DNA of 58,084 bases from Bacteroidota bacterium (GCA_013285685.1 JABDHD010000010.1:1-58084), one strand, 5' to 3'; counted from the first letter of the stretch, positions 38,018 to 46,540 are shown. Translations and numbers: made by a program. The notes: generated from the sequence alone by a model not told the origin.

Positions 38018-39502
38018 TCAAAGCTTATCAATTTCCTTTGCCACCCGCTGCGCCGACCGCAGGCACGATTCCATACCCCTGCTCATATTATCCGCATAAG
38101 TGCCTGCAAAGTAAATCCTTCCGTCGGGCTGCATAATTTGCGGCCAGAATTTTTTCATCTCCCCTATCGCAAAGGGTTCCATCTCGCAGGCCGGGGCAAA
38201 CTTATCTACCGTCCAGTCTTTAGTAAGCGCTTGTTCTATCGTGTCATGTTTACCCGGATAAACTTCCCTGAAAGCCGCCAGCACCCGTTGCGGCGAAATG
38301 CCCCCGGGGCCGTAAGCCTTTAAGATCACTCTTGTTGTATCCACCCGGTTTGTCTCCAGCCAAATGGATGAAATATCGGGGTGCTCAAATTCCATGTTGA
38401 TGCTTTTGTAGCCATCGTCCAACCAGAACTTTGTGCCGGCTTCAAACACATAAAACGGATGAGAAGAATAAACAAGGTTTTCCACCACATATTGTTTTTC
38501 GGGCGACAATGGCGGTGTTACGGGGATATTCCGGAAAATAGGAAGTGTAATACAGTTTACAAGTACATCTGCGGTCATATCTTTCTCCGCATCCGTACCA
38601 TAGGCGCGGTAAGTTACGGTAGCGCTGTTCGCATCGCGTTTTATGGCTGTTATGGGGTGGTTTAATTTAATACGGTCGCCAAGGCGTTTGGCGAATGCCA
38701 TGGGTAATTGTTCGTTACCATCTTTCAAATGATAGGTGTCTCCTTCGGAAGCTGGTATGCCGCGGAAGTCCATAATCGCCGCCCGCCACAAATGGTAAAG
38801 GGCATTGGAATGGCGCCCGCCCAGGTGACTCAAAGCCGCAGGTGATGCACCTTCTTTTTTGTAAATATCGGCGATAGCAACATTGTCCAGGTCGTCATAA
38901 CCAACGCCGAAAGGCTGATAAGCATCAGTAAACTTGCTTAAGTAAGGTTTGATAAAAAGCGAACCCAGCGCGTACATACCGTTTTGAACGATGTGTTTTA
39001 CTTCACGGTCGTTAAAACCAAAGCCGGCGAGCACCGCAGGATCTTTGAGCATGGCTGCGGTATAAAATTTCCCGCCGATCATCTTCATGGCATCGGGGTC
39101 AAACGCAGCTTCTGAGCCTTCCGCGTTCGGATAAGGAATGGGCGTTAAACCAAATTCCGCTGCGTAGTCAAAAAAACGCTCATATCCAGGTTTGGTGATA
39201 TGATCCGCTCCAAAATCAGCATAAAGGCCGTCTGATAATCCGTCCCGTCCTGTAAAAACATGACCACCGTACCGGCCGGAAGCCTCCAGCACCACCACAT
39301 CGTGACCACTCTTCATCAACTCATAAGCGCAGCAAAGGCCTGTAATACCGCCGCCTGCCACAATCACTTTTTTGCGATTAGCAGCATGCCTAACATTAAC
39401 CTGTGCGCTTGCCTCCGCCTTTAAAATATCGGGCACAAGCGCAACGCCCATGCCGGCGATCAGGGCGTCTTTGATAAACTTTCGGCGTCTCAGGTTTTTC
39501 AT
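38018..39502 (-). CDS. Tat-exported flavin-containing amine oxidase-like protein
   Basis: A 494-residue FAD oxidoreductase of the amine-oxidase/phytoene-desaturase superfamily. It starts with a Tat signal (LRRRKFIKDALIAGMGVALV) followed by the dinucleotide-binding motif VIVAGGGITGLCCAYELMKS and the acidic end of the second strand, VVVLEASGRYGGHV. The C-terminal FAD segment GRIYFAGTYADNMSRGMESC fits the family. It would act in the periplasm, oxidising an amine or related substrate. Export of a flavin enzyme by Tat is reasonable because the cofactor is inserted before transport. The exact substrate is unknown. The downstream cytochrome c gene could receive electrons. Confidence 0.88.
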   Translation of the reverse strand: MKNLRRRKFIKDALIAGMGVALVPDILKAEASAQVNVRHAANRKKVIVAGGGITGLCCAYELMKSGHDVVVLEASGRYGGHVFTGRDGLSDGLYADFGADHITKPGYERFFDYAAEFGLTPIPYPNAEGSEAAFDPDAMKMIGGKFYTAAMLKDPAVLAGFGFNDREVKHIVQNGMYALGSLFIKPYLSKFTDAYQPFGVGYDDLDNVAIADIYKKEGASPAALSHLGGRHSNALYHLWRAAIMDFRGIPASEGDTYHLKDGNEQLPMAFAKRLGDRIKLNHPITAIKRDANSATVTYRAYGTDAEKDMTADVLVNCITLPIFRNIPVTPPLSPEKQYVVENLVYSSHPFYVFEAGTKFWLDDGYKSINMEFEHPDISSIWLETNRVDTTRVILKAYGPGGISPQRVLAAFREVYPGKHDTIEQALTKDWTVDKFAPACEMEPFAIGEMKKFWPQIMQPDGRIYFAGTYADNMSRGMESCLRSAQRVAKEIDKL

Positions 39503-39643
39503 TGATAATCAGGTTTACCAGGTGGTACTTTCTGCTAAAATATCAAAGATAAACCGATCAGGCAGTAAAAAACATGTTACCATGATATTTTTGAAATGCA
39601 GGTATCGACAAGGCGGGCCAGTCCGAAGTGATAGCTATAGACA

Positions 39644-39680
39644 GAAAAGCACCGCCAGCGTCATGCCGGTAGTGCTTTTC
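39644..39680 (-). terminator. Hairpin downstream of the H1-like gene
   Basis: Arms GAAAAGCAC (39644-39652) and GTGCTTTTC (39672-39680) pair perfectly. It lies 23 bases after the stop of the minus-strand gene at 39703 and could act in either direction. Confidence 0.5.
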
Positions 39681-39702
39681 ATTGTAATGATAGCAGCGAA
39701 AA

Positions 39703-40098
39703 CTACTTTTTTACAGCGGCTTTTTTAGGCGCTGCCTTAGCGGCTTTCGGAGCGGCTTCGGGTGCAACGGGCTTTGGTGGAGCTACAGGAGCAAGGACTT
39801 TTTCAGCTTTTGATGCTACCGCTTTAACAGCAGGTTTTGTTTTGGCAGGAGCAGCCTCCTTTACCGGAGTTTTTGCCTCGGCGGCCGGCGCTGTTTCTTT
39901 AGCTGCAGCCGGTTGGTCAACCTTTGCCCCTTTGGTAATTTTCTTGGCCAGTTTTTTTGATTCTTTTTCGAGATCAATATCTGTGTGAATACCTTGTTTT
40001 TCTAACTGGCCAGCTATGCTTTTTAATGTCTTAACTAAGCTTTCCTGGATAGCCTTCCTCGCGGCTTTGGCCGGGGATTGCTGTTTGTCTTTTTTCAT
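39703..40098 (-). CDS. Histone H1-like Lys/Ala/Pro-rich protein
   Basis: The ATG at 40098 gives 131 residues: a short helical N-terminal region (AARKAIQESLVKTLKSIAGQ) and a long low-complexity tail of Lys, Ala and Pro with repeated PAKTKPAVKA- and APKKAA-type units. This composition is like the C-terminal tail of eukaryotic H1 and of bacterial H1-like proteins such as Hc1 or AlgP, which bind DNA loosely. A role in nucleoid packing or regulation is inferred only from composition. Length in such proteins varies by repeat slippage. It is monocistronic with its own hairpin. Confidence 0.7.
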   Translation of the reverse strand: MKKDKQQSPAKAARKAIQESLVKTLKSIAGQLEKQGIHTDIDLEKESKKLAKKITKGAKVDQPAAAKETAPAAEAKTPVKEAAPAKTKPAVKAVASKAEKVLAPVAPPKPVAPEAAPKAAKAAPKKAAVKK

Positions 40099-40205
40099 GG
40101 TCGTAATTTGCACCAAAACTATGTGATTTTAATATAAACTCAATATTATCTTTATGTTAAGCAATTGAAGCCTATGAATTGTTTCGGTTATTTTACTTTA
40201 CATTG

Positions 40206-40236
40206 AAAAGCAGCCTGTTACGCAACGGCTGCTTTT
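40206..40236 (-). terminator. Terminator of the DoxX-cupin/MBL/DMT/AhpD operon
   Basis: Arms AAAAGCAGCC (40206-40215) and GGCTGCTTTT (40227-40236) form a perfect 10-base stem, 27 bases beyond the stop codon of the last operon gene at 40263. A-T flanks on both sides allow action in both directions. Confidence 0.72.
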
Positions 40237-40262
40237 TCAAAAACTGCTTATAACGGATGATT

Positions 40263-40703
40263 TTAGTCGTGTTCCGCAACCATATGCACAGGTATGGCAA
40301 CCCGGTTCCAACTGTTGATGGTGATTGCGATAAATATTAATTGTGCGAGCTTTTGCTCGCCGAAAAATTTCAGCGCCGTTTGATAGGTATCGTCGCTGAC
40401 GCCATGAGAAATGCGCGTTACCTCTTCCGCCAGTTTGAGGGCGGCTTGCTCCTCTTCTGTAAAAAATGGCGTTTCCCACCAAGCCGATAAAGCGAACAGC
40501 CGTTGATTAGTTTCGCCCAGCGCGAGAGCATCCTTTGTATGGTAGTTGATACAGTAGCCGCAGCCGTTGACTTGCGATACCCTTACTTTTATCAGCTCTT
40601 TTAGTTTAGGGTCGATGTCAAAACCTTTTACTACTTTGTCAGCGGCAGACATTGCCAGGTAGATACCGGGCTCAGCCTTATTGATGTCCATTCTTGATTT
40701 CAT
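40263..40703 (-). CDS. AhpD-like/carboxymuconolactone decarboxylase family protein
   Basis: A 146-residue protein of the CMD/AhpD fold, with the redox motif GCGYCINYHTKDA (CxxC with the conserved His three residues on) and the helical segment AALKLAEEVTRIS. Such proteins act as peroxidases or disulfide reductases in the cytosol and form trimers or hexamers. It is the last gene of the minus-strand operon, 45 bases after the DMT transporter, and is followed by a strong terminator. Its link with the other operon members suggests handling of a reactive small molecule, but this is inference. Confidence 0.87.
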   Translation of the reverse strand: MKSRMDINKAEPGIYLAMSAADKVVKGFDIDPKLKELIKVRVSQVNGCGYCINYHTKDALALGETNQRLFALSAWWETPFFTEEEQAALKLAEEVTRISHGVSDDTYQTALKFFGEQKLAQLIFIAITINSWNRVAIPVHMVAEHD

Positions 40704-40748
40704 ATTATCAGGTGTTTTTGTTTTAGATGTGAGATTTGAGAAGTTATT

Positions 40749-41738
40749 TCAAACCTCACAGCGCATTATATTTGTTTCTTTCCTTTTTGACAAACCACTA
40801 AACCGGGGTATTTTAATTGCATACTTTTTCAAGTTGACCAGCAGCAGGCTAAATAGTATAATAAACAAGCCAACGAATTGCGGTTTTGAAATATGTTCAT
40901 TTGCGAACAGCAGGCCAAGCAATACAGCAATAACCGGGTTTACATAAGAATGCGTGCTCACCTGGGTCGCGGTTTTTACCGACAACAGCCACACATACGC
41001 GCTGAATGCCCCGATGGAACCAAACACGATTAAATAGCCCAAAGCCAGCCAGGCTTGCACTGATACCTGTGCAAAATGAAACCCATTATATTCGCGGCTG
41101 AAGAGGCTGGCGATAATAAACGCCAAACCTGCTATCACCATCTGCCAGGCCGTATTTAAACGGGCAGGCCCATTGCTACCTTGCTTTTTTGAAAAAAGCG
41201 ACCCTGAACACCAGGCGATGGGGCTTAACAGCAGTAGTATCATACCGGTTATTTGCATGGTGTGAACGCTACCGGAAAATGATTTGTTTAACGCCTCGCC
41301 AAAAAGCAAAAGCACGCCTGCAAAGCCAAGAATAATGCCGGCAAGCGTTGTTTTATTACTGAAATTGATCTTCCAGTTTGGCTTATCCAGCACAAGGAAC
41401 CAGATAGGATTGGCCGACACCATAATTGCAACGATGGAACTGGGTAAAGTTTTTTCGACAATGATGATCACACCTGTGCCGATAAACAGCATCAGCAACC
41501 CGCTGATACCGGATGTAATCACGTTTTTACGCACCCAAATTTTGTCGCCTTTAAAATAGCACCAGGCCAACATGATGATACCGGCTGTAAAAAAACGCAG
41601 GGCGCCCATCAGCATTGGTGGAAAGCCATGCACGGCCATTTGAATAAAAAAGTAGGTTGAGCCCCATACAATATATACGGTGGCAAAAGCTATAATTACT
41701 AACAGTAATGATGGCTTATTGGTTAATGTCGTTTTCAT
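40749..41738 (-). CDS. EamA/DMT-superfamily metabolite exporter
   Basis: A 329-residue inner-membrane protein with ten hydrophobic spans in two EamA repeats. The first opens with AFATVYIVWGSTYFFIQMAV, the usual DMT signature, and the second contains SPIAWCSGSLFSKKQG and ALGYLIVFGSIGAFSAYVWL. DMT proteins of this class export amino acids, metabolites or drugs. It is third in a four-gene operon (gaps of 37, 32 and 45 bases) divergent from a MocR regulator. The C-terminal 20 residues (after LLLVNLKKYAIKI) are an uncommon polar extension. Confidence 0.9.
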   Translation of the reverse strand: MKTTLTNKPSLLLVIIAFATVYIVWGSTYFFIQMAVHGFPPMLMGALRFFTAGIIMLAWCYFKGDKIWVRKNVITSGISGLLMLFIGTGVIIIVEKTLPSSIVAIMVSANPIWFLVLDKPNWKINFSNKTTLAGIILGFAGVLLLFGEALNKSFSGSVHTMQITGMILLLLSPIAWCSGSLFSKKQGSNGPARLNTAWQMVIAGLAFIIASLFSREYNGFHFAQVSVQAWLALGYLIVFGSIGAFSAYVWLLSVKTATQVSTHSYVNPVIAVLLGLLFANEHISKPQFVGLFIILFSLLLVNLKKYAIKIPRFSGLSKRKETNIMRCEV

Positions 41739-41770
41739 TTTTTGTTTTTAATATTGAATTGAAAGGTGTG

Positions 41771-42574
41771 TTAAATTTCATAGCTGGTTATATAGCGCTG
41801 CATGGATGCGGCAAATACATCATGAGCGGCGCCCTCGAGGTTTTGCCCGTCAAATGCGCCGTATAAAGTATCGAAGATTAGGCCTGCGCTTTTCCTGTAT
41901 ACTTCGGCAAATTCTTTCTTTGTCAGTAATATCTGGTTAGGATAACTATGCATAACAGCTATATGACGCTTGCTTTTGGATAGATAAAAACTATCACCGG
42001 CCAGGATAGCGCCTTTTGGTGAAAGAGCGCCAACGCGAAGTAAACTACTGCCCGGGAAATGCCCGCCGGTATGAACAATGCTTATATCATCCCAAAGCGG
42101 ATGCAGATCGCCCTCCCATAGTTTGACAGCTTCAGTGCGATAAAAAATAAACTCCCGGTCATTTTGATGAATGTAAATGGGGCAGTTAAAGGCAGCGGCC
42201 CATTCGTTCATGGTGCTATAGTAATGCGGGTGCGAGAAAACGATTGCCTTTAACCCGCCCTTTGAATTGGTAAAATCAATTGTGGCCTGGTCCAGCAGCG
42301 GGATGCAATCCCAAAGTACATTCCCAGTTGGCGACAGCACCAAAAAAGCCCGGTGGCCAAGCGCAAATGCTGGTTCCATTTTCACAGTGTACAGCCGCTC
42401 ATTAACCTGGCTGATCTTAACTTTGTGCCCTTTTTTTAATTCGTCCATATTGGTCCATTGCTGGCCGTTATCACCTATATATTGGCGGTCGTCGCTGCAT
42501 ATCGGGCAGATGCCGGTTAACTGCACCTCTTCCCGGTATTGGGTTCCGCAGGTTTCGCAAATGATGAGTTTCAT
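41771..42574 (-). CDS. MBL-fold hydrolase-like protein with N-terminal zinc ribbon
   Basis: A 267-residue protein. The first 30 residues have two CxxC pairs (CETCGTQY and CPICSDD), a likely rubredoxin/zinc-ribbon knuckle. The rest is a metallo-beta-lactamase fold: the place of the usual HxHxDH motif is taken by SHPHYYSTMNEW, keeping two His but lacking the DH pair, while HTGGHFPGSS and LAGDSFYL supply the later ligand positions. Only part of the metal site is therefore standard, and catalysis may differ or be lost. It is second in the MocR-divergent operon. Substrate unknown. Confidence 0.82.
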   Translation of the reverse strand: MKLIICETCGTQYREEVQLTGICPICSDDRQYIGDNGQQWTNMDELKKGHKVKISQVNERLYTVKMEPAFALGHRAFLVLSPTGNVLWDCIPLLDQATIDFTNSKGGLKAIVFSHPHYYSTMNEWAAAFNCPIYIHQNDREFIFYRTEAVKLWEGDLHPLWDDISIVHTGGHFPGSSLLRVGALSPKGAILAGDSFYLSKSKRHIAVMHSYPNQILLTKKEFAEVYRKSAGLIFDTLYGAFDGQNLEGAAHDVFAASMQRYITSYEI

Positions 42575-42611
42575 GTTTAATTATTTGTTGTGTTTTGTCG
42601 ATCGATTTCTA

Positions 42612-43496
42612 TTATTTAACCCGGATTGAATTTGGCTTTTGCGGTTGGTTGATAAAAAACACCAGCAGCCTTGCTGCTATTTTTGGATCCTTATTCCTGG
42701 TGACGGAATGCAGCCCATTTGTCTTCTCATAAAAGGCATCACCCATTTTGTACAAATGATATTTGCCTTCAAACACCGATTCAATTTCACCTTCCAGCAC
42801 ATAGCCGAATGTAGGGCATGGGTGACGATGTGCGGGTGATGTGCTTCCCGGCGGGAAAGTCACTACCTCTATTTGAACCTCTTTGTAAGTGATGCCATTT
42901 TCATTAAGAAATTGTTGAAGAAGATATTGTTCTGTGATCTTGCCCGCCGCAGAAGTTGAATGAATGTGGGCCGGTTGTCCATTTGCAACGATGGCTAAGC
43001 TGGGAAGTAATATAATGACGAGGCTACTTTTGATCAACCGCCTGTTCAGTTTATTTCTTTCAAAAAACGAGTCGAGGCTCCAATCATATTGCGGCAACGT
43101 GGCCAGCAGTAAACTTGCGGCGCTTAAAGTAAAAACCGAATAACCTAAAGGCGAATCGATACCAAATGAAATTGCCATTGCAACCGCAAAGCAAAAGCTT
43201 AGTATCCCACTCCCGATTGCGGCAAACCGTGTGAACAGGCCGATTAATATCAGCAGGCCAAAAAGCGCTTCACCAATCGTAGCAACCACGGCCAGCACAG
43301 GCACCAACCCTGCCGGTAAAAAACGCATTACCAGCTGCGCATAAGCTAAAAAATGCGCCCAATCGCCCCAGCCAACATGTGGCCGGCCATGCGCGCCAAG
43401 GATTCCAAGCCGGTCGGCGACTTCCCATAAGTATGCTGAACCAATAGCCAACCGTAAATACAGGGCAGGTAGTTTTGAATTTTGAATGTTTTGCAT
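42612..43496 (-). CDS. DoxX-like membrane domain fused to a cupin
   Basis: The ATG at 43496 (MQNIQNSKLPALYLRLAIGS) is chosen; the longer open frame to 43652 would run through the divergent promoter and into the MocR gene. The 294-residue product combines a four-span DoxX-type domain (about 10-145), a short hydrophobic linker (SLVIILLPSLAIVANG) and a C-terminal cupin (about 195-290) with the metal motif PPGSTSPAHRHPCPTFGYVL and a later GDAFYEKTNGLH. DoxX proteins are quinone-linked or envelope-stress components, and a cupin attached to one probably faces the periplasm. It is the first gene of a four-gene operon read away from the MocR gene. Confidence 0.86.
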   Translation of the reverse strand: MQNIQNSKLPALYLRLAIGSAYLWEVADRLGILGAHGRPHVGWGDWAHFLAYAQLVMRFLPAGLVPVLAVVATIGEALFGLLILIGLFTRFAAIGSGILSFCFAVAMAISFGIDSPLGYSVFTLSAASLLLATLPQYDWSLDSFFERNKLNRRLIKSSLVIILLPSLAIVANGQPAHIHSTSAAGKITEQYLLQQFLNENGITYKEVQIEVVTFPPGSTSPAHRHPCPTFGYVLEGEIESVFEGKYHLYKMGDAFYEKTNGLHSVTRNKDPKIAARLLVFFINQPQKPNSIRVK

Positions 43497-43535
43497 GGCT
43501 ATATTTTTTATTCCGACACTAAGGTATAACCAAAT

Positions 43536-43578
43536 TGGACTACCTTTATAGTCCAGAAATAACAAGTAAAGTAGTCCA
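43536..43578. promoter_or_regulatory. Candidate MocR operator in a divergent promoter
   Basis: TAGTCCAG occurs twice as a direct repeat (43549-43556 and 43572-43579, spacing 23 bases, about two helical turns). A third half-site, TGGACT (43536-43541), is inverted relative to the first. Direct repeats in a divergent promoter are the usual MocR/PdxR operator layout. The second copy ends three bases before the MocR ATG, which suggests autorepression. Confidence 0.6.
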
Positions 43579-43581
43579 GCT

Positions 43582-45066
43582 ATGTCAGTAATTGAAAGCC
43601 AGCTAACGATCAATAAAGATTTGCCTGTACCGGTGTACCAGCAAATTGCCAACGGAATAATTAATCATATACAGCGGGGAACCCTTAAGCCCGAAAGTGC
43701 ATTGCCCGGCAGCCGGGTACTTGCCGCGGCCCTCCATGTCCACCGGAAGACCGTTGTTGCCGCTTATGACGAGTTGTATGCGCAAAGCTGGGTGGATGTA
43801 TTCCCGCGCAGCGGTATTTTTATCGCCAAAAACCTGCCTGATGTTAAACCGCAGCCGCTTACCGGTAACACCGGGTTGTACGGATTTCCATCAGCGACCT
43901 ATTTTGATGTGAAAAAAAGCGAAGATGCGGACTCGACTTTTTTTACGCCAAAGCCGCTGCAAAACCTAGTATTTAATGACGGCTTTCCGGATACCCGCCT
44001 TGCCCCTATTGACCTGCTGGTTCGGGAATACCGCCGGTTTGGCAATTATAAATTTACATCACAATACCTGATGTACGGGCCGCCGCAGGGTTCGGAAAAT
44101 TTAAGGGTCGAGCTGGCGAAATTTTTGGGCGAAACACGTGGCCTTCAGGTAAGCCCCCCCAATATTTTGATCACCAAAGGTGTACAAATGGCCATGTATC
44201 TTACTGCGCAGGTTTTGCTGAAAAAGGGTGATACCGTGTTGGTACCCGATCCGGGCTACCCGGTGGCAAATATGGTATTTGAACAGGCCGGCGCACAGCT
44301 TGAATTGGTGCCTGTTGACGACAGTGGAGTCGACCTGAACTTTGTGGAGTCCATCTGCAAAAAGAAAAAGGTGCGGATGCTTTATGTCATTCCGCATCAT
44401 CACCGTCCCACTACCGTCACCCTAAGTTCTGAGCGGCGCATGCAACTGCTCGAACTGGCGATGAAATACCGTTTCGCAATTTTGGAAGATGATTATGATT
44501 ATGATTTTCGGTACGCCTGCAGCCCCATCCTGCCGCTGGCCAGCGCCGATTACTACGGCAGCGTGATCTATGTGGGCTCATTTTGCAAAACGATAGCGCC
44601 GGGTATACGTATTGGTTTTGTTGCAGCGCCCGCCAATTTGATTAAGCAGCTTACCGAGCTTCGCAGGATGATCGACCGCCAGGGCGAACAACTGCTGGAG
44701 GAAGCCATGGCTAATCTTTTAAAAAACGGCGACATCGGCCGACATCTTAAAAAATCAAATAAAATTTATCATGAGCGGCGGGACGTTCTCGCCAGGCTGC
44801 TGAATGAGCGCCTTGGCGACAAGGTCTCCTTCAAAATGCCCGATGGGGGTTTTGGCATCTGGATGCAATACCTCGACAATGTCCGCGCCGATAAAGTCGC
44901 AGAAAAAGCCGCAGAGATGGGCCTTTCGGTTAGTGATGGCACCGGTTATTTTAACGACGACCGGGATCAGCATAGCTTTATCCGGCTTGGATTTGCTTCG
45001 CTGAATTTAAAGGAGTTGGAGGAAGGAGTGGGGATTTTGGAAAGGGCGGTGAGGAAATTACGGTAA
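43582..45066 (+). CDS. MocR-type GntR regulator with aminotransferase domain
   Basis: A 494-residue fusion regulator. Residues about 10-80 are a GntR winged helix (LPVPVYQQIANGIINHIQRG, SRVLAAALHVHRKTVVAAYD). After a linker comes a fold-type-I PLP aminotransferase domain (about 120-494) with YGPPQGSENLRVELA, the ILEDDYDYDFRY cofactor segment and the PLP Schiff-base lysine K336 in GSFCKTIAPG. MocR proteins sense PLP or an amine/amino acid bound as external aldimine and switch a divergent operon. Here the divergent operon is DoxX-cupin/MBL/DMT/AhpD, and repeated TAGTCCAG sites lie between the two. It could be named PdxR-like, but no PLP-synthesis genes are nearby, so the effector is uncertain. 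Confidence 0.92.
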   Translation: MSVIESQLTINKDLPVPVYQQIANGIINHIQRGTLKPESALPGSRVLAAALHVHRKTVVAAYDELYAQSWVDVFPRSGIFIAKNLPDVKPQPLTGNTGLYGFPSATYFDVKKSEDADSTFFTPKPLQNLVFNDGFPDTRLAPIDLLVREYRRFGNYKFTSQYLMYGPPQGSENLRVELAKFLGETRGLQVSPPNILITKGVQMAMYLTAQVLLKKGDTVLVPDPGYPVANMVFEQAGAQLELVPVDDSGVDLNFVESICKKKKVRMLYVIPHHHRPTTVTLSSERRMQLLELAMKYRFAILEDDYDYDFRYACSPILPLASADYYGSVIYVGSFCKTIAPGIRIGFVAAPANLIKQLTELRRMIDRQGEQLLEEAMANLLKNGDIGRHLKKSNKIYHERRDVLARLLNERLGDKVSFKMPDGGFGIWMQYLDNVRADKVAEKAAEMGLSVSDGTGYFNDDRDQHSFIRLGFASLNLKELEEGVGILERAVRKLR

Positions 45067-45649
45067 ACGTGTTCGGTGAATAAAAAGTAGAAATAAGGGC
45101 CTCTAAAGCTCCGGCTGTGCTCTTTCTCCCTAAGAAGTGGGGAAAAGAATGTTAATTCATATTGTCTGTCAAAATGCCAATAAGCCAAAATAGCCTTCAG
45201 GGCAAACGCATTAAAAATGTTTTTTATAAGACTGTACGCCATGACAGGAGGTGACTTTGACGTGTGGAAGGAATTTCTCAATTATACTGAAACACATTGA
45301 AGATCAGCGCGTTCCGGGCGTGTATTTAAAAAATAACAACCCTGTAATAATTGATTATCAGGAACTTATAAAAATGTGTCAATTTATTTTTAATGGAACA
45401 TTCTGATAATGAGCGTGTTTCACAATGTCCCACTTTGTTCCGATGTGTAAAATGGAACGCTTCGGAACGCTTGCAGCGCTACCGGTTCTTGCTCTTTAAA
45501 TGCCCCTTTTTCTCTAAATTGACCTCAATTAGCTTAAAATTATTTCAATGCGTCTGCCCTGAAATAGCCTCCTGCTTTTACAACTATCTGTTAAAATTTT
45601 TGTATATTTATGTATAAAAACACTGAACATCTTTTAAAAACTTAATGTA
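45067..45649. other. 583-base intergenic region with short GGAAC/GTTCC motifs
   Basis: No credible gene is seen; open frames here are short and without coding character. The sequence is AT-rich. GGAAC occurs at 45361, 45395, 45454 and 45464, and GTTCC at 45437, so two or three of them could pair as small inverted repeats (for example 45437-45458). It may hold regulatory sites for the three tiny genes that follow. Confidence 0.4.
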
Positions 45650-45835
45650 ATGGAAAACTGGATATTCATAGTTATTGCTATAGTTTTTCTTGCAATACCT
45701 GTTATATTGGCTATTTATAAATTAATAAAGATCAGCACATCTAACCAAATAACTTTTATTAAGGGTGAAAAGAAATTAACCATATCATCGGGTCATTTAA
45801 GTGCAGAGGATAGAAAAGAACTTGTTAATTTTTAA
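45650..45835 (+). CDS. Small single-span membrane protein, unknown (cassette gene 1)
   Basis: A 61-residue protein with one N-terminal membrane span (WIFIVIAIVFLAIPVILAIY) and a ~35-residue polar tail (KGEKKLTISSGHLSAEDRKE). The family is not recognised. The stop overlaps the start of the next small gene (TAATG), a strong sign that both are real and co-translated. DNA is AT-rich compared with the flanking MocR and MFS genes, suggesting acquisition by transfer. Confidence 0.6.
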   Translation: MENWIFIVIAIVFLAIPVILAIYKLIKISTSNQITFIKGEKKLTISSGHLSAEDRKELVNF

Positions 45836-46023
45836 TGAGTGACATTATTTCAAATAATCCCAAGGCAACTGTTACCGCACTTGCAACTGGACTTGAAAGT
45901 TTGTCTGCTTTAATAAAAGATGCGACATTACAAAGAATTTGTTTTATAATATCACCGGCGATAGCGTTAGCTTTAACATTCTTTTATAGGATAATTGACA
46001 GACGTATAAAATTTCAACGGTGA
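45835..46023 (+). CDS. Small membrane protein, unknown (cassette gene 2)
   Basis: A 62-residue product with a soluble N-terminal half (ISNNPKATVTALATGLESLS), one hydrophobic segment (ICFIISPAIALALTFFY) and a basic C-terminus (RIIDRRIKFQR), suggesting a cytoplasmic tail. No family is recognised. It is coupled to the preceding small gene by a TAATG overlap and followed 18 bases later by a third tiny ORF. Confidence 0.6.
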   Translation: MSDIISNNPKATVTALATGLESLSALIKDATLQRICFIISPAIALALTFFYRIIDRRIKFQR

Positions 46024-46041
46024 CTAAACGAATACAAGTTG

Positions 46042-46182
46042 ATGATTTCTGATTTTGAAACTGAATTAAATAGTCCCACTACAACAGAAACAAGAAAAGA
46101 ATTCTTGCGATCTGAAATCGAAAAATGTTGGATTAGAGTTAATGAACTACGGTATGAAAATATCAAGATCATTACCAAATGA
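46042..46182 (+). CDS. Tiny soluble ORF, unknown (cassette gene 3)
   Basis: A 46-residue ORF: ATG at 46042, stop TGA at 46180. The product is highly charged and probably helical (TRKEFLRSEIEKCWIRVNEL). It starts 18 bases after cassette gene 2 and is followed by a terminator-like hairpin at 46236-46268, which fits a three-gene transcript. Evidence is limited to spacing, codon character and position; it may be a chance ORF. Confidence 0.4.
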   Translation: MISDFETELNSPTTTETRKEFLRSEIEKCWIRVNELRYENIKIITK

Positions 46183-46235
46183 ATTAAAGGGAGAACAACC
46201 TGAAAAGAAATAAACCGAGGTGCTGAAAACCTGGA

Positions 46236-46268
46236 AAGCCTGTCTGAAAATGACGGGCTTTTTAGTTT
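46236..46268 (+). terminator. Terminator after the small-gene cassette
   Basis: AAGCCTGTC (46236-46244) and GACGGGCTT (46252-46260) form a 9-base stem with one G-T pair, followed by a T-rich stretch (TTTAGTTTTAT). Confidence 0.7.
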
Positions 46269-46281
46269 TATATTTAATTAG

Positions 46282-46325
46282 CCGAAAGAAGCGGCAACTG
46301 GCGTTTCGGCAAAAACAACTTGCGT
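46282..46325. repeat. Dispersed repeat, copy 2 (CCGAAAGAAGC family)
   Basis: CCGAAAGAAGCGGCAACTGG followed by CGTTTCGGCAAAAACAACTT matches the repeat at 51826-51866 (CCGAAAGAAGCAGCGACTAA, then CGTTTGGGCAAAAAACAACT) and, more weakly, the one at 893. The remaining DNA to 46540 shows no gene; it should carry the promoter of the MFS gene. Confidence 0.55.
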
Positions 46326-46540
46326 GCCATGTAAAAGTTAAAAATTAAAGTCCGCCAGGAAGCCTTTAACCGGGCTTATAAATTAATCTCCCCTATCAAT
46401 GCTCATTTGCGAAATGCCAGCGTTATGAATACCACCAAACAAGTGGAACACAGTGTCTAAACGTAAGCCCAAAGTAAAAGTTCAAGGCGAAGCGGGGTTT
46501 AGCATTTATACTGTCTACATTTACGGTATAACCCGTTAAC

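Noticed and set aside
43497..43652. Upstream start at 43652 for the DoxX-cupin gene
   Set aside because: It would run through the divergent promoter and 70 bases of the MocR gene; the DoxX domain begins naturally at 43496.
45393..45617. 74-residue open frame before the small-gene cassette
   Set aside because: It is rich in Cys and Phe, has no family-like pattern and spans the GGAAC/GTTCC motif region.
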